From contig KV419405.1 in assembly GCA_001630475.1 (NCBI GenBank), forward strand, positions 305,769 through 369,768: a stretch of 64,000 bases of DNA. The letters are read 5' to 3'. The position numbers and the translations under genes are program-made. How positions within the stretch are numbered: the first letter of the stretch is position 1; the number at the start of each line of letters is the position of its first letter. Below, one piece after another: positions 35,539-52,991 of this stretch. The notes under the pieces are model-generated. The model was not told where the DNA came from. It saw only the letters and a list, made by a program, of their open reading frames with translations, and did no database searches. The stretch is from Sistotremastrum niveocremeum HHB9708. Lineage: Eukaryota; Basidiomycota; Agaricomycetes; Sistotremastrales; Sistotremastraceae.

Positions 35539-35710
35539 GGCTTTGCATTGTGTTCATAAAATCTATTATAATCAGGCCTGAGAGCACTTGTCCCTGCATA
35601 TCTGATTAAGACCCGTGATTCCTGAGATTACATACAATCGAGCGTTGAATTGCGCCGCCGATGGAAGATAAGAGACATTTTGAAGATAAATAACTGTACA
35701 GCATCTATGT

Positions 35711-36212
35711 CTATTTCATAGATGCACCTCCGCTCTGTGAATGACATTGATTAGTGATTCAGAGTAGGTAGCATATATTCAGGGACGCACCTCGATAGCT
35801 TCTATCTCCCACTGTGCCAGATCTCTTCCAACAAGATACTTGGATGGCAACTCCCAAAATTCCTGATAGACTTTGACATTTGATGATTTGGAAAGCTCGA
35901 CAGGCTTGGGTCCCTCTGCTCTAAATTTCTTGAGGAAGTCATCAAAATGTTCCTTATATTCCAGCGGGCCAGCAGGATGAGGTGCGGCAATGTGGGCAAC
36001 TGGATCGATGTCAGCATTGTTCGAGTAAGCCCAGCAAGATAATCTGACCTTGTGGTATCCGTCTCTTCCCCAAGAAGTGAATAAGAGGGCGATGAGCACG
36101 CTCCGACAAAATCTGCAGAGACGCCTTCATGGCAAGCCTGAACCGAAACTCCGACGTTTGACTCGCCGAAAACTGTGTCCTGAAAAGTCTGTCGGGTTCG
36201 TCGGGGGCGACG

Positions 36213-36229
<17 letters not shown>
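35711..36229 (-). CDS. KGD4: KGD4/YMR31, 2-oxoglutarate dehydrogenase complex E3-tethering subunit
   Basis: Exons 36229-36049, 35999-35791 and 35734-35711 give 137 residues. The match to yeast Kgd4/Ymr31 is at both ends: HRPLIHFLGKRRIPQ..APHPAGP for the conserved KFVGxR..HPC region, and FWELPSKY..EIEAIESGGAS for the yeast C-terminal FELPARF..ELESINSGGA. The N-terminus, rich in Arg, Ser and Phe, can act as a mitochondrial presequence. Kgd4 recruits dihydrolipoamide dehydrogenase (E3) to the E1-E2 core of the 2-oxoglutarate dehydrogenase complex in the matrix. The last exon has 24 nt and is supported by the GGAS motif. The start codon lies inside the first exon of RPC1 on the other strand, giving a 17-bp coding overlap. 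Confidence 0.8.
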
Positions 36230-41549
<5,320 letters not shown>

Positions 41550-41904
41550 AGAGGTTTCGCATTACGATTAGCATCGATATAATTTATACACGCTCATGTA
41601 TTATTACCACGCTCCCATGACCTTCATGTACGAAGCATTGACATCCGATTACCGATCTGTTCGGGGTTGCCGAATAAGAAGTGAACTTTTCCAGGAATAG
41701 CATTATCTGAATTTCTGAAAGTCGGTTTACATTATCTGGAGATGTGCATGTAGGCTGTTTAGGAAGCTTTAAGTTCCCGCATGCTATATCATAACGGAGT
41801 GTGTCTAATTGTAGTGTCCTATAGTGGTAGGAATGAGGGGAACGTTACGTAAGCCGTTTTCTTTGTCTTTCGCGACTCCGCAAGTCACACTCTTCCTCTT
41901 TTCA
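41550..41904. other. Gap between RPC1 and the DUF2433 gene
   Basis: It holds the RPC1 3' end and the next promoter; both genes are on the plus strand. An in-frame ATG at 41833 could extend the next protein by 24 residues. Confidence 0.5.
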
Positions 41905-44395
41905 ATGGCGACCTCTGGCCCAAACTTCAACGCTCGTGCTACTTCGTCTTCCCGCCCTGGAACGTCTCCGTTGCCTCGCCATGCTGGCCCCAATAATCAG
42001 ACCAGAGTGCTCGATACACAGGCTGGTCGAATCCTGTGCATTGCGGACATAAGGGGACGCCTGTCGCATCTGAATGTCCTCGCAAAGGAAAACAATGCGA
42101 AGGCTATAATCCATACTGGAGACTTTGGCTTTTTTGGTGCGTTGCATATCTACTCATTTTTTGTGTGTGGCATTGAATCGAGTTTGCAGAGCCGAATAGC
42201 CTTGAACGAATAAACGACAGAACTCTTCGTCACCTAATCATGTATTCTCCGCTTATCCCACCTCCACTTCGAAACCAGCTTCTCGCGCCAGAAACAGCCC
42301 CTGCTCAACAACGGCAAATTTTACACGAGTCAAATATCCAACACTTGTCCGAATTGCCACAACTGCTCAGTGGCAACCTGAAACTCCAAGTTCCTGTCTA
42401 CACCGTATACGGAGCTTGCGAAGATGTCTCTATCTTGGAGAAATTTAGAGCAGGTGTCTATGATATTGAGAACCTGCACGTGCTGGACGAGGCCACCACT
42501 CGGTGTATAGATGTTGGCGGTGTCAAGCTGAGACTTTTGGGCCTTGGAGGTGCACTGGTGATGCACAAACTATTTGACAATGGAGATGGGCAGGCAACCA
42601 TTGCTGGTGGTCAAGGCACGATGTGGACGACGGCACTGCAAATTGGTGAGCTTGTCGATACGGCACAAAGGGTCTACGATGCAAGCGAAACGCGTCTGCT
42701 TGTCACCCATGCATCACTGGGCAGAGAAGGCCTGATGGCTCAGCTCGCGCTCGTGCTGAAAGCCGATCTGACTATTTCTGCTGGTCTGCATTTTCGTTAT
42801 GCCAGTTCCTACAACGAGTTCAGTGTGCAGGCCGACGCGGACGGATTCAGGAATAAGTGTTTGCTGGGCAAAAAAGCATTCGATAAGGTCTGGGAAAGCG
42901 TGAAGTTGGAAGTTGAGACTGTCATCGAGTGAGTGCTGGGCGTTGTATGTGGACTGTCCTCTGATTGATGTTTCTGTAGTGACCAACAACGCATACTACT
43001 TGAGAAATGCCTTTCCGTCGTTGAGCGTATTCCACCTCCACAACCACAGGGTCAGGGAAATGTGAATACCGAAGAACCTGCCTGGAAGAACTGCTGGAAT
43101 TGGAATCTGTGCGATGCTGCTTATGGTTGCCTTGTGCTTGATGTCAAAGATGGTCGTGTCAGCGCGGAGTTGAAGAGTCAAGGTTTGTCGTATTTTCCTC
43201 CCATATCTGTATAGCTTTAACGCCATATGTATGCGCTTAGGCTTCAATTTTGCCTATCGTCGAGCCGTAAACCCCAGTAATGCCGGCCTTCAATCTGCGA
43301 CTTCGCCTGTCCCCGTTTCAAAACCTATTCCTGCAATTGCCAACGACAAAATACCTGCACCTGCGTCTGCCAGTGCGACGTCACCGGCAGTCACTCTCTC
43401 CGCTACGCTCCCTTCCGAATCTCAGACACCAGCCCAACCTTTAAGCCCAATCAGTGCCACCGCATCCAAAGACAAACTCACGAAAGGCGCCAACGGAACC
43501 ACACCTGCTGCCCAAGAGAAAGCAGAACAGAAAAAGAAGGAGAAGAAAGAAAAGGAACGCGAGAAGAAGGAGAAACAAAGAGTGGAAAAAGAGAAGGAGA
43601 AACAGGGTCAGCCTGTTGAAAAGTCAGCTGAAGGGGCAGAGATACCAGCCGCATCAGCACCTTCACCGGCCCCCACTGCGAAGTCCCCGTCCGGAAAAGC
43701 ATCTGGCAAAGCGACACCTCAACCGCGGTCAACTGCCCCTTCGCCTCTGCCTACTGCTTCTACAGATGCTGGGAAACTCAATACTGCATCAGCAGACGGT
43801 GAACCTCTGTCACCCGGAGGAGCATCGGGGCCGGAGTCATCCGGGACTGGTGGAAGGGCCACCCCCAATACAACCCGGCATACACCTCAACGAAATCCTT
43901 GGACATTGTTCATGAAGTTGCCAGCGCCAGCCGTCGACGCCGAGGTCCGAGAATTCTTCCAGACTGCTAAAGATGGAATCACCAAAATCAACATGCCTTC
44001 CGGACATTTTGGTCGTGGGAGAGTCGTGTTTGTGGAGTTTGGTGATGAAGAGGCTATGAAGGCTGGTTTAGCTCAGCATGCTGAGGTGTGTTTCGAAGAA
44101 TTCTATTGCAGCTAACTTAATTGACCTATTGTTAATTTTCCAGAAATTGAAGGACCACGTCGTGAACGTGACTGTCGCGGAAGATCGTAGTAGTTCAGGT
44201 GGAGGAAATTATCGAGGACGTGGTGGACACCATGGAAGCCGCGGAAGTGGGTTCGCACAGAGAAACTTCGCTGCCGCTGGTCTCACTCGAGGAGGTGGCT
44301 CGATTTCCAAGAAGCCAGAGAATGGGGAAAGTTCAGGGGACACTAGAAAGAGTGCAGGTGACGCTCCACCACCCGTGCCCGCGAAGGCTGAGTAA
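41905..44395 (+). CDS. DUF2433 calcineurin-like phosphoesterase-related protein with RRM-like region and RGG tail
   Basis: Exons 41905-42136, 42190-42928, 42980-43182, 43241-44085 and 44144-44395 give 756 residues. The N-terminal half has the metallophosphoesterase-like order of fungal DUF2433 proteins: [60 protein letters not shown] and SAGLHFRY. The canonical GNHE-type motif is replaced by YGACED and several metal ligands look altered, so activity is uncertain. A Lys/Glu-rich coiled stretch (residues about 480-520) and Ala/Ser/Pro linker follow. Then comes an RRM-like region with [20 protein letters not shown] and [20 protein letters not shown], and last an Arg/Gly box ([14 protein letters not shown]). 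The layout suggests RNA binding, but the cellular role is unknown to me. Confidence 0.85.
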
Positions 44396-44774
44396 GATCA
44401 CTCTGATCCGGGTTCAAAATAAAAGAGTATATGTCTTGATGACTGTCATTTGCTTTCCAGGTAATTTTCTTTAATTCGATACCTCTTACCTCGCACCTTT
44501 AGTCGGTCTTGAACTCTGTTATACGTTTGTGTTGTTGTTGCATGTTACTTTCATTGCTAGGAGCTTTATTAGTTTCTCTTTCAAATGCATCTTTTTTATG
44601 CCTGACTTGGGGGCTAGACTGGTCTCAGGGTGGCTCAGGGGTGCCCCTGTTTGTTTCTATTTCTCCGGTTTCGGAAGAGCTGGAAGAGCGAAGGAGTGGA
44701 GTTAGGAACGACTATCTCCGAGCTGAAGCTGAGTGAACCATTGGCCAGTGCGTTCGAGTTCGTCGTTGGGGACG
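44396..44774. other. Gap between the DUF2433 gene and MED13
   Basis: Both neighbours are on the plus strand, so this is a 3' end plus promoter. The MED13 start is not certain and may lie in this stretch if an upstream exon exists. Confidence 0.45.
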
Positions 44775-47700
44775 ATGACGACGAGGACCTTCCACCCATT
44801 GCCAAAGCGTCCGGTGACTATACCTATCCCACCACCACCTCAGGCTTCTTCGTTGCCGCCGATACACTTGCCCATTTCAACTCCTCAACCTGTCCCTCAG
44901 CCTTCGGTCGCTCACACAACCACTGCTAGTCCCGCCGCTATCTCTCCACAACCCCAGACGACGAATGTCCATCAACAAGGTGGACCACCTGTACATCTAC
45001 CACCCAACTTAACACTCAGCAGCAAACTCCTTGCCTCGTCGATCGCTCTCAAGGAGGGCGGGAGCATATTCAGTGCCAAGTACACAGGTTCCCAGGATGC
45101 CTTGCATACTGCGAAGGAATATATTCTGAGCCAATGGGCCAAGACATTACCTCTGGAATGTCTCTTGCTAAGCATCGAAGGAGCCGATCTCACGGTATTC
45201 AAGTATGGTGAAGGCCAACCTGAGCTCAATATGGATGGCCTGACGCGGGGTAAGTAATCTGGATATTCGGATCGCTCAACTATCCTGATATAAAGTCCAG
45301 CTTCGCATACTACATTCGGTACAAGCGATGAGCGTGCCGTCGGTTTCCTCAACGCTCTGCGTATAAGGATCATCCATGATGTCGTGTGCCAGTCTCGCAA
45401 ACCAGGTCGGAAAATCGCACGCAAATATTCTGAAGATTCCTTCATCGTTATTCCCCCTTCGATATCTCCAGAAAGAAATGAGTGGGGGACCGGGTGGGAC
45501 GAAGGCAAGGGGAGGTGAATATTATACCAAGGCTGTGCTATAACTAAGTTCTGAAACACTGACCCTATTTCTTTGATATAGGCCGCTGTTGAAAGTATCT
45601 CTCACTCTATCACTAACGACGTCCAACATTCTGATCATGCCGTCCATGTCATTCGTCCCCTGCACGGAATTTACACCATCGTGCCCCGCTTTAACACCGA
45701 TCCGGCTTCTACCCTTCTCCACGCCTGCATATTATGCCAGCCCATTCACGCCCAGCTGTCTTCGGATGGAGTCAGAGCTTCGATCACAATTTTCGAATGT
45801 CATGAATGGACACGGCGGCATTGAACCCATCCCTGCTTTCGTCAAGGTGTGGATACCACTGAAGGCCACCGAAACAGGACGAGAAACCGGGGTCACCTGT
45901 GTTTACCCTACCTCACTTGTTCTCATAGACTTCTCTCCATCTCGACCGCCGCTACAGAATCTTCCTGTTTCGGCGATCTCGCCTACTTCGCCATTATCCG
46001 CGTCATCCTCATCTCGCAATCATGTGAGTCATCCAGGTCAGACCTTACGGCAATTTGCCTTCAATGCCCGAGCGCCCAGCCTGGAAGGCCGAGCGAAAGA
46101 GATTGGTGCATTTGTGGACGAAGTCGTCAAGGAACGCGAACGCGAAAAGGAACGTGTTCGGAAAGACCGGGAGCTAGCCGCACAGATCCGAGAAGAACAA
46201 CAAGCCAGTGGCAGTACAGCTTCGAGCCCTCTCAAATCAGTGCAACATCAATCGCCCCCTGCCTCGACTCCTTCTGCCATTCCGAACTCGATCCACCCAC
46301 ATCTGCAAGACCAGCATTTCTATCCATCGCCACCCGTTCAACACCTACCCGCTAATTCACCCTCCAATTTGTTCCAAAACTCATGGAGCCCTCATTCTCC
46401 CATGATTGTACGGCCAGAGGCTCCACCTCCTGCACCTCCGCCGCCAGATCCCACGCCTCCACCTCCAGATCCAGCTGCAGCTTTGCAAGCAGACACTGCT
46501 ACCGACCCTTGGTTTGACCTCGATCTTGACATGATGCGAGGCTCCGAAGCCCCTCAAGGAGATGTGGTCATGGATTTCGGTGAAGGACCATCAAATTTAG
46601 ATGCTAGGGCCCCAAACAAGTTGACATCTTTCGATTTCGATGAGGGAGACTATGATTTCTTCGATGCTCCCGATCCGATCGGGAATCCTGTGGTGATGAG
46701 TTCCCCCAAGGATCCTTCACCGCTAGATGTTCTCTCCAAAGAACTCGACGATGCTTTCCAGTTCGGTTCTCCCGTTCATGCCACTATCTTGAACATCCCC
46801 ACACCTATTGCTCCTGTACCTGATCTAATTTCGTCTTCTCTCCGTGGGCCATCACCTGCGTCACCCCCGTCTCCGCCTACTCCGGAACCATACGTTGATG
46901 GCGCATCTCGATTCGATCCCATCGAGTGGACTGACAAGTACGTTGAGACGGATAGAAAGTATCTAAACGGAAATCGAGGGAAATTCTCGTTAATGCAAAG
47001 CGACGAACACTCCAGAATCCTTCAACCGCCAAAGACTCCACAGAGCTGGAGAGGACATTACAGAGCTAAGACGGACCCACGACTACAGGTGGTCCAAATG
47101 ATCCGACTGGGCAGAAAGAGGCTCAGATTGTCTGCCGATCTTGACATGAGATCGATGGGAGCATTGGAACCTGAGAAAACGAACAGGAGTCGAAGTCCTC
47201 AGGAGAGGTTTGCGCCAGGCATCAAGCCGGGACTGAAAAAGCATATGAGCTGGTCAGCGGGCTGGGATGACTGGGAGAGCACAAGTTCTACGGCTGGATC
47301 CCCGTTACACATCAACAACGGCTCGGCGCATTCTTTCGACCCCGATGACAGCGACGACGATTCTATGGATGATGATATTATTCCCGATGAGCCGCCATGC
47401 AATCGTGAAAGCCCCCCAGAGCCGCCTGTTGTCCTCCCTTTGGGGCATTCGTTGATTTCGTCAAGATTCCAGTATTCAACCCTCCTGTCATATGCCACCA
47501 CACTTCTCACGTCATCACATCACGACTCTGCTTCGTCTTCTTCTCCTATCTTCCCTTCCCATACCCCCGCGTGTGCCCCGACACCTGTGTCGCCTGGTGC
47601 CACTTCAGCTGACAGACGAAAGCTTCTTGAACAGATTGCCAACGCATTGTCGACGGAGCTGGTCGACAATCCAATCTGGGCGGAAGAATGGGTCCTCGCC

Positions 47701-49624
47701 GGCCGTCAATCCCAACCCGAAAAACACTACGGTGATGTCCAGACACTCAAAGAAAGCCTTTCCCGGAGCGACCTGGTTGACTTACGTACACTCCTTGGAG
47801 CGCCTCTTGCTGCTGACGGCGGAAGTGTCTCTCTGCAGACCGTCTGCATGCCGGCGTTTATGCGGAGAGGGTCAACGTCTGGAGCACCGAAACTCCAATT
47901 GATGAAACCTCCTTCTCTGGCGGTTGCGCAATCACGAGTTGATGAGATCATGCAGATCCAGCCGAGTTCATTGAAGTTCTGGAAGAAGATGGGCCTGGGT
48001 CCGAGAGGTGGGCAGAAGGATGCACCTTGTTACGTCGTATTCGAAGAGCAGGACGGGGGAGAAGGCGAGCAAAGAAAAAAGGAGGTTTGCGATTGGATGA
48101 CTAGACTCTGTGACAACTATGAAGTAAGTCGGTCAGTGTGCAATCCCTACAAGTTGCTGATAAGGCTGTAGAATCGATCTCTGGGGACTCTCAAGCCAGG
48201 TCATAACCCGGAAGGAAGTCATGGAATCGTACCTGTTCGATGGGAAACATGTTGCAAGCGGATACTCGATCTCAGTGAGATGGAGTCTCATGCTATCTTC
48301 ATCATAATCTGTCCCCCTTCCCTTAATTCCTTTTTATCTCTCACTCTTCGACATCTGTTCGTAGAACTCAAGCGGCAGAACTCGAAGCATCGCTTCCTAG
48401 TCCATCTAGTTCCCCAGTTCCTCACTCGTGAAGGCTCCAGAGCCCCATCTTCGCCCCGTCACAGCCTCGACTCCTTAACCCTTGTTCTGTACGATCGCCT
48501 GCTACGATCTGTTGAAAGGCTCAACGCATGCCGCTTTCATCCTCCAGCAGCTGAAACTGTAGACTTTTTCCAGGTCCCAGCTTTTACGATTGCACGGGGT
48601 ATCCCAAACATCAACCTGACTGCCGAATATCCTACATCTACTCTGGATGTCACCGAACACCATCTACTGCTTCATATTGCATACAAAGTGTCCCATTGCG
48701 GCCGCTGGCTCGTAGCAGTGTGCATGGACCAGTATGGCGAAGCTCATGATACTCGTGTTTGGCTTGGCGGTGCGGGCAATCCGGATGAAGAAGTTGGCAC
48801 CCCAGATTCTCATGGAGTGAAGATTCTCAATCTATGGGACTTCTGCTTGTCATTTGCAAGGAGAGCTAGTGTCGAATGGAGAATCGTCTTTACCAAGCTG
48901 GGCTCTCTGAGTTCGGAAGAACTACGTGGTAAGCTTCTTCTGCAAACTCACGACGTTCATTTAATCTAATTCTTGTTCAGCATGGGAGTCTCACCTCACT
49001 GCTACACTCCCTCAGATCCCCGGCCTTTCCATGCACGTTACAGTGATCAGTGCCCAAACGGATGTACCATGGTGGTTTTACCCGGTTGCTCCTACCATTA
49101 CGAAGGAACACTTTGCGCCTCCGTCAAATATCTGGTCGGATATCTCATCATCGTCTTACGCCCTCGTTCTACCTCTTTCCCTACCCAATATCCAGAGTAC
49201 ACCGTCACCGGCATTCGATTTACCCCCGTCAAACGCTTCGTCGAATGTATCCAGTCCTGTGTCCATGGAGGTAGACGAAACGCCGACATTCCAAACATCT
49301 CCCAAAGCCCTCATGGCATCTGCATTAATCACCATTCCCTCATCCTCGCATCATCACTCACTTGACTGCCATGTTTTCAATTCAACGCTCCATATCTTTC
49401 TCTTGCATACTGCTGCTTCTCCAAAGTCGACCATGATGAAACCAACCCAAGAGCATCTTGAAGATATCACACGCAATTTTTATGAACTCAGCATCCTTGC
49501 TGACAATCGATGGTCTGGAGCTCATCACAAGCTTCATTCATCATGCAAATTACCCTTCCACATCGCTGCTGCTGAGCTGGTGATGGAAGGAATCGACAGA
49601 CCGGATAATGGATTGAACTTATGA
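44775..49624 (+). CDS. MED13: Mediator complex kinase-module subunit MED13 (SSN2/SRB9)
   Basis: Exons 44775-45249, 45301-45514, 45582-48123, 48172-48928 and 48981-49624 give 1543 residues. The N-terminal MED13 domain is seen in SSKLLASSIALKEGGSIFSA and IRLLPFSTPAYYASPF. The middle is disordered and rich in Ser and Pro. The C-terminal MED13 domain is clear: SLKFWKKMGLGPRGGQKDAP, VSHCGRWLVAVCMDQYGEAH, WDFCLSFARRASVEWRIVF and PWWFYPV. MED13 links the CDK8 kinase module to core Mediator and so controls RNA polymerase II transcription in the nucleus. The length suits a fungal MED13. The first ATG in frame, 44775, follows a stop and opens a Pro-rich leader; an extra upstream exon is possible. Confidence 0.9.
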
Positions 49625-49918
49625 AGATTGTTCAATAGAAACTAGTCGTAGCTGATGGTAAGTCTTAGTAGATTGTTATTTTCCTGGTTGGTGGGTATTA
49701 TTTTTTAATTTGTATGAGCCATATCGCTTTGGTCCCGTTGCATTCTTTCCCTTCCATCTCAGCACTGTTACTGTCATAACTTATGTGTTTTGTGTGCTAT
49801 TTCCGCTTTGTAATCTCATCCATCTAGGCATTGTAATATAATGGCAACAGTCATGTCTCCTCCATTCGATTATAGCGTAAGAAAATCAGAATTTTCATAA
49901 TTTACAGAGGTCTAGTGA
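49625..49918. other. Convergent 3' region
   Basis: AT-rich sequence between MED13 (plus) and the BIG1/VOA1-like gene (minus); likely both terminators. Confidence 0.5.
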
Positions 49919-50951
49919 TCATTGATTCTTCTTGTCAAGCCCAACGCCTTTGGGTACGTTGTCCGATCGAAGAGGACTTTGGATACCCGCAAGGGCGTTA
50001 ATTCCAAGGAAGAGCATCGGGACGAAGATGAAGAGGACAATCAAGAGTGAAGTGATGAGTGCGGGGGTCAAGAACTGATATCTTTTCAGGAGTCCGCCTG
50101 TGACCGGTGGCGGATCTTGTTCATCCATGGCGACTGCTGAGTCTGCGGGGAGTTGTCTGCGGTGGAGAGCAGGAGTGCCGGCAACAACAACAAGCTGATT
50201 GGGATGCGATTGACTGAGCGCATTCAGGTGATCTCCCAGCAACGCATCTGAATTTCGCATACAATATGAGCGTTCCAAGAACTGCGACGAATATATGGCA
50301 GGCGTAGCTCACCAATTTCGGAAACGTGAGCGTCGCGCTCCCGACCCTCGCTCTCTACTGCCTGTGAGCACATGCAGAATACACGCTTTTTCTCATCTTC
50401 CGCTACGCTTTTAGTTACTGAAGCATCTTCCAGATCACCGGTGACGACCACTGCGCCACATCGAGTACCAATGCTCTGGGCAAAGTCTTCAACATCGGCT
50501 CGTGATAATGAGCGGACGTATGGAAGTTGGATGGACGTCGAAGAGGAGTTGAGTAGGAAGGGAATTGATGATGATTTAGACAATTTCCGAAGGTCGGTTG
50601 CATGTAGCTAGAGTATATGTTAGAGAGCGACATGGCTGCATTCGCTTCGTTGAACGCACCCCAGGCTGCGCCGTTACGATGACAGCATCAAATTGGCATA
50701 TGTCTTCGTCGCCACCATTCAACAGATGCCCGAATATGTCGCCTGAGTGAGCAAAACGGCTCTCTGTACTCGACAGAGCGGCCAAATTCCTTGAGCTGTA
50801 TGAAATGACGCGTTATGAGCCGGAGTCGTTTGATACCACTGTGAGGTACTAACGGCTGCGACGACCAAGCTACCAAAGGATGGGTATTTGAGAATGCATA
50901 TCCGGTTGATACAAGGCCTGACACAAAAGCCAGGATACTCGCTGAGCGCAT
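49919..50951 (-). CDS. BIG1/VOA1-type ER membrane protein (V-ATPase S1 family)
   Basis: Exons 50951-50854, 50795-50660, 50607-50313 and 50247-49919 give 285 residues. The signal peptide (MRSASILAFVSGLVSTGYA) is followed by FSNTHPLVAWSSQP, the family N-terminal motif. A luminal domain of about 200 residues comes next, and a single C-terminal membrane helix (LITSLLIVLFIFVPMLFLGI) precedes the short tail SPLRSDNVPKG..DKKNQ. The combination of FSNTxP and RYQFLTPALI near a C-terminal helix is characteristic of BIG1 and the related V-ATPase accessory Voa1/S1 proteins. BIG1 is an ER protein needed for beta-1,6-glucan; Voa1 assists V0 assembly. I cannot separate the two by eye. The C-terminal KKNQ resembles an ER retrieval signal. 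Confidence 0.82.
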
Positions 50952-51317
50952 TTTGTACTTGAACTGGAGGATTGGGAGGAAACAGCGCCGACTCAGCCGC
51001 AGCCGACGGGTCGGATTTTCGGGGGTCGGTGCCTGCACTAACGACTGGCAAGCACGTCTTCGCCGAAATTCCTCAAAATATATCATGGAGCATAGGCTAG
51101 AATAATTCTTACGTATATAACGGACATGTAAACTTAACGGACATGGAAACTTGACCCAGGGATCTAATTATGACGATAATGATATCGAAAAGGGAGCCCA
51201 CTGATGCGGCTTGTTGCATCGGGGACCTCGATGAAATACGGGCTGTAAAGCCCTATATTCTCGTGGATTTTCCTCCCTTCAGCTACATGTTGTGATGGTC
51301 CTGAAGTATCTTACTGA
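50952..51317. other. Gene-free gap
   Basis: Promoter side of the BIG1/VOA1-like gene and 3' side of the F-box gene. Nothing coding is seen. Confidence 0.5.
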
Positions 51318-52991
51318 TCAATACTGCAGGACAAGGAGGCCTTCGGGCAGACCCAGATACAGCTTGCCCGTGTGTACATCAAACATCCACGGATGTCCTT
51401 TCCCTGGATACGTTCTTATAATGTCCGCTGGATCAGCGTCATCTGGCACAGGCACAGGCGCAGGCTCCCTCAGGGATTCGGGGATCACCAAGCGGACCCA
51501 GCACGGATTATGTTGTAGTCCATTCCCGTTGTCGAATTTCGGAGCAATGACCTGAAATTGCTCCTTACCTCGAAGGTGGTAGAAATCTGTCCCCGCGATG
51601 TTGGAGGGATCAAATGGGTTCAGGTTATTTCCATCCTCCACAGGCAGCGTGCCGTACACTGTCATTTCTGTTCTCAGCGTCCAATCTGACAAGGCCACCG
51701 TGCACTGATAGAACATGGGTTTTTCGCCTTCGCTGACGCCTTCAATACGTCGGGTGCCAACGATTGACAAATCCATGACCCAGGAAGAATCTGGTAGTAA
51801 ACGGAACCCACACGCTCGTGTGGTCGCAAACAGTCCACTTTCGATTTCAGGGAAGACGTCAGGCGCAATTTCAGTGGGCATGACTCTGCGTTCAACAGCC
51901 ATACTGGCTATGTCCCCCAAAGGCGAAGGAATATTGACCACAAAAATACCCGGTCTTTGTCGATCAGCCTCCGAGTCATAATGTTCAAAAACAATGAACG
52001 AGGGCTCCGTGGGGTGAAAGACTAGTCCCATTATGTCCTTTCGAAAATCAATTGGGTCAATCAATTGGGAAGCTCGGATATGGGTTTGTTTGCTGCTTAC
52101 ATCGAGCGAGCTCATGCCGAGGTCATTTCCGTCCTCGTCCAAGTCCTCTGCAGCAATCAAAGATACCGTGACACCTAGACTTTTCCGCCAATCGACTATC
52201 CTTACACTCCATTGTGATACGATCGCTACATAGGGATCCCGAATGATCAAATTTTCCATAGATGCTGGAGGGAGGAGTGTGTCGAAGTGGCTCATCGTTT
52301 TGCCAAATCGGTCTTCACTTATATAGATCTCTTGAACCGCCAACACATCTGGATGGACGGCTTGTCCGGGATTGGCTTGTCCGGGAGGGCTAGGTGATGT
52401 TGCTACAGCAACCAGGATCGAGCACCTATCGTCCGACACCTGATAGTCAACGTAGAATTGAGGAGCTGGCTCTGGAGCCATGCGCACCCGGACTCCACGT
52501 TTGATAGTACCGTCATTTGCGAGTTTGATGACGCAAAGCGTCGTACCGCTAACGAAGGCTACGAGATCGTCACGGACGAATAAGTTGGTTGGGACTTTGT
52601 CGCCGCCCCATCCGAAACCGAGAGGACCAAGATCGTAGAGAGTCTCGCTCCGAGGCTTCAGTGGTTCCTGAGCTGCGCTGAGACCTGCTGAAATGGTCGC
52701 AGACTTTGCAGCGATGTCATAGATAGCTTCTGACGAGACGTCCTTCGGGTTGCGTCCCATAGGTAATTGAAGGGCATAGCTGTTCTCGGCACTGAATAGG
52801 AGCGATTTATTCTCTAGAACTAGGCTGCGCAATGTACCGCATGTCTTATCAGAACAGACCTGTAATGAGTACCATGGTTCAGACTGGAAATAGAAATGGA
52901 AACGCACCTGAGCGGCACTGACGATATCTTGGATGCACAACCCGTCTATGATCTTGATCAAGAGCTCGGGGGGAAGCGTCAGCAACCCCAT
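51318..52991 (-). CDS. F-box protein with propeller-like C-terminal region
   Basis: Exon 1 (52991-52908) encodes exactly the F-box core MGLLTLPPELLIKIIDGLCI plus QDIVSAAQ. A 48-bp intron (52860-52907, GTGCGT..ACAG) separates it from exon 2 (52859-51318). The total is 541 residues. The intron position equals that in the 9-kb paralogue, directly after the F-box Gln. The remainder has strand-like repeats (DDLVAFVSGTTLCVIKL, VSDDRCSILVAVATS, ENLIIRDPYVAIVSQWSVRI) and ends MFDVHTGKLYLGLPEG..VLQY. The likely role is a substrate receptor of an SCF ubiquitin ligase. The intron is a multiple of three with no stop, so retention would also give an open protein. Confidence 0.85.
   Translation of the reverse strand: MGLLTLPPELLIKIIDGLCIQDIVSAAQVRFHFYFQSEPWYSLQVCSDKTCGTLRSLVLENKSLLFSAENSYALQLPMGRNPKDVSSEAIYDIAAKSATISAGLSAAQEPLKPRSETLYDLGPLGFGWGGDKVPTNLFVRDDLVAFVSGTTLCVIKLANDGTIKRGVRVRMAPEPAPQFYVDYQVSDDRCSILVAVATSPSPPGQANPGQAVHPDVLAVQEIYISEDRFGKTMSHFDTLLPPASMENLIIRDPYVAIVSQWSVRIVDWRKSLGVTVSLIAAEDLDEDGNDLGMSSLDVSSKQTHIRASQLIDPIDFRKDIMGLVFHPTEPSFIVFEHYDSEADRQRPGIFVVNIPSPLGDIASMAVERRVMPTEIAPDVFPEIESGLFATTRACGFRLLPDSSWVMDLSIVGTRRIEGVSEGEKPMFYQCTVALSDWTLRTEMTVYGTLPVEDGNNLNPFDPSNIAGTDFYHLRGKEQFQVIAPKFDNGNGLQHNPCWVRLVIPESLREPAPVPVPDDADPADIIRTYPGKGHPWMFDVHTGKLYLGLPEGLLVLQY

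Noticed and set aside
41790-41840. Possible tRNA-like sequence (TAGTGGTAGGAATG) downstream of RPC1
   Set aside because: It resembles a D-arm/A-box only; no B-box GGTTCGANTCC or acceptor-stem pairing could be found.
44690-44930. Second open frame with an acidic DDDDED stretch before MED13
   Set aside because: The overlapping frame leads into the MED13 N-terminal domain in phase; the acidic frame ends without a partner exon.
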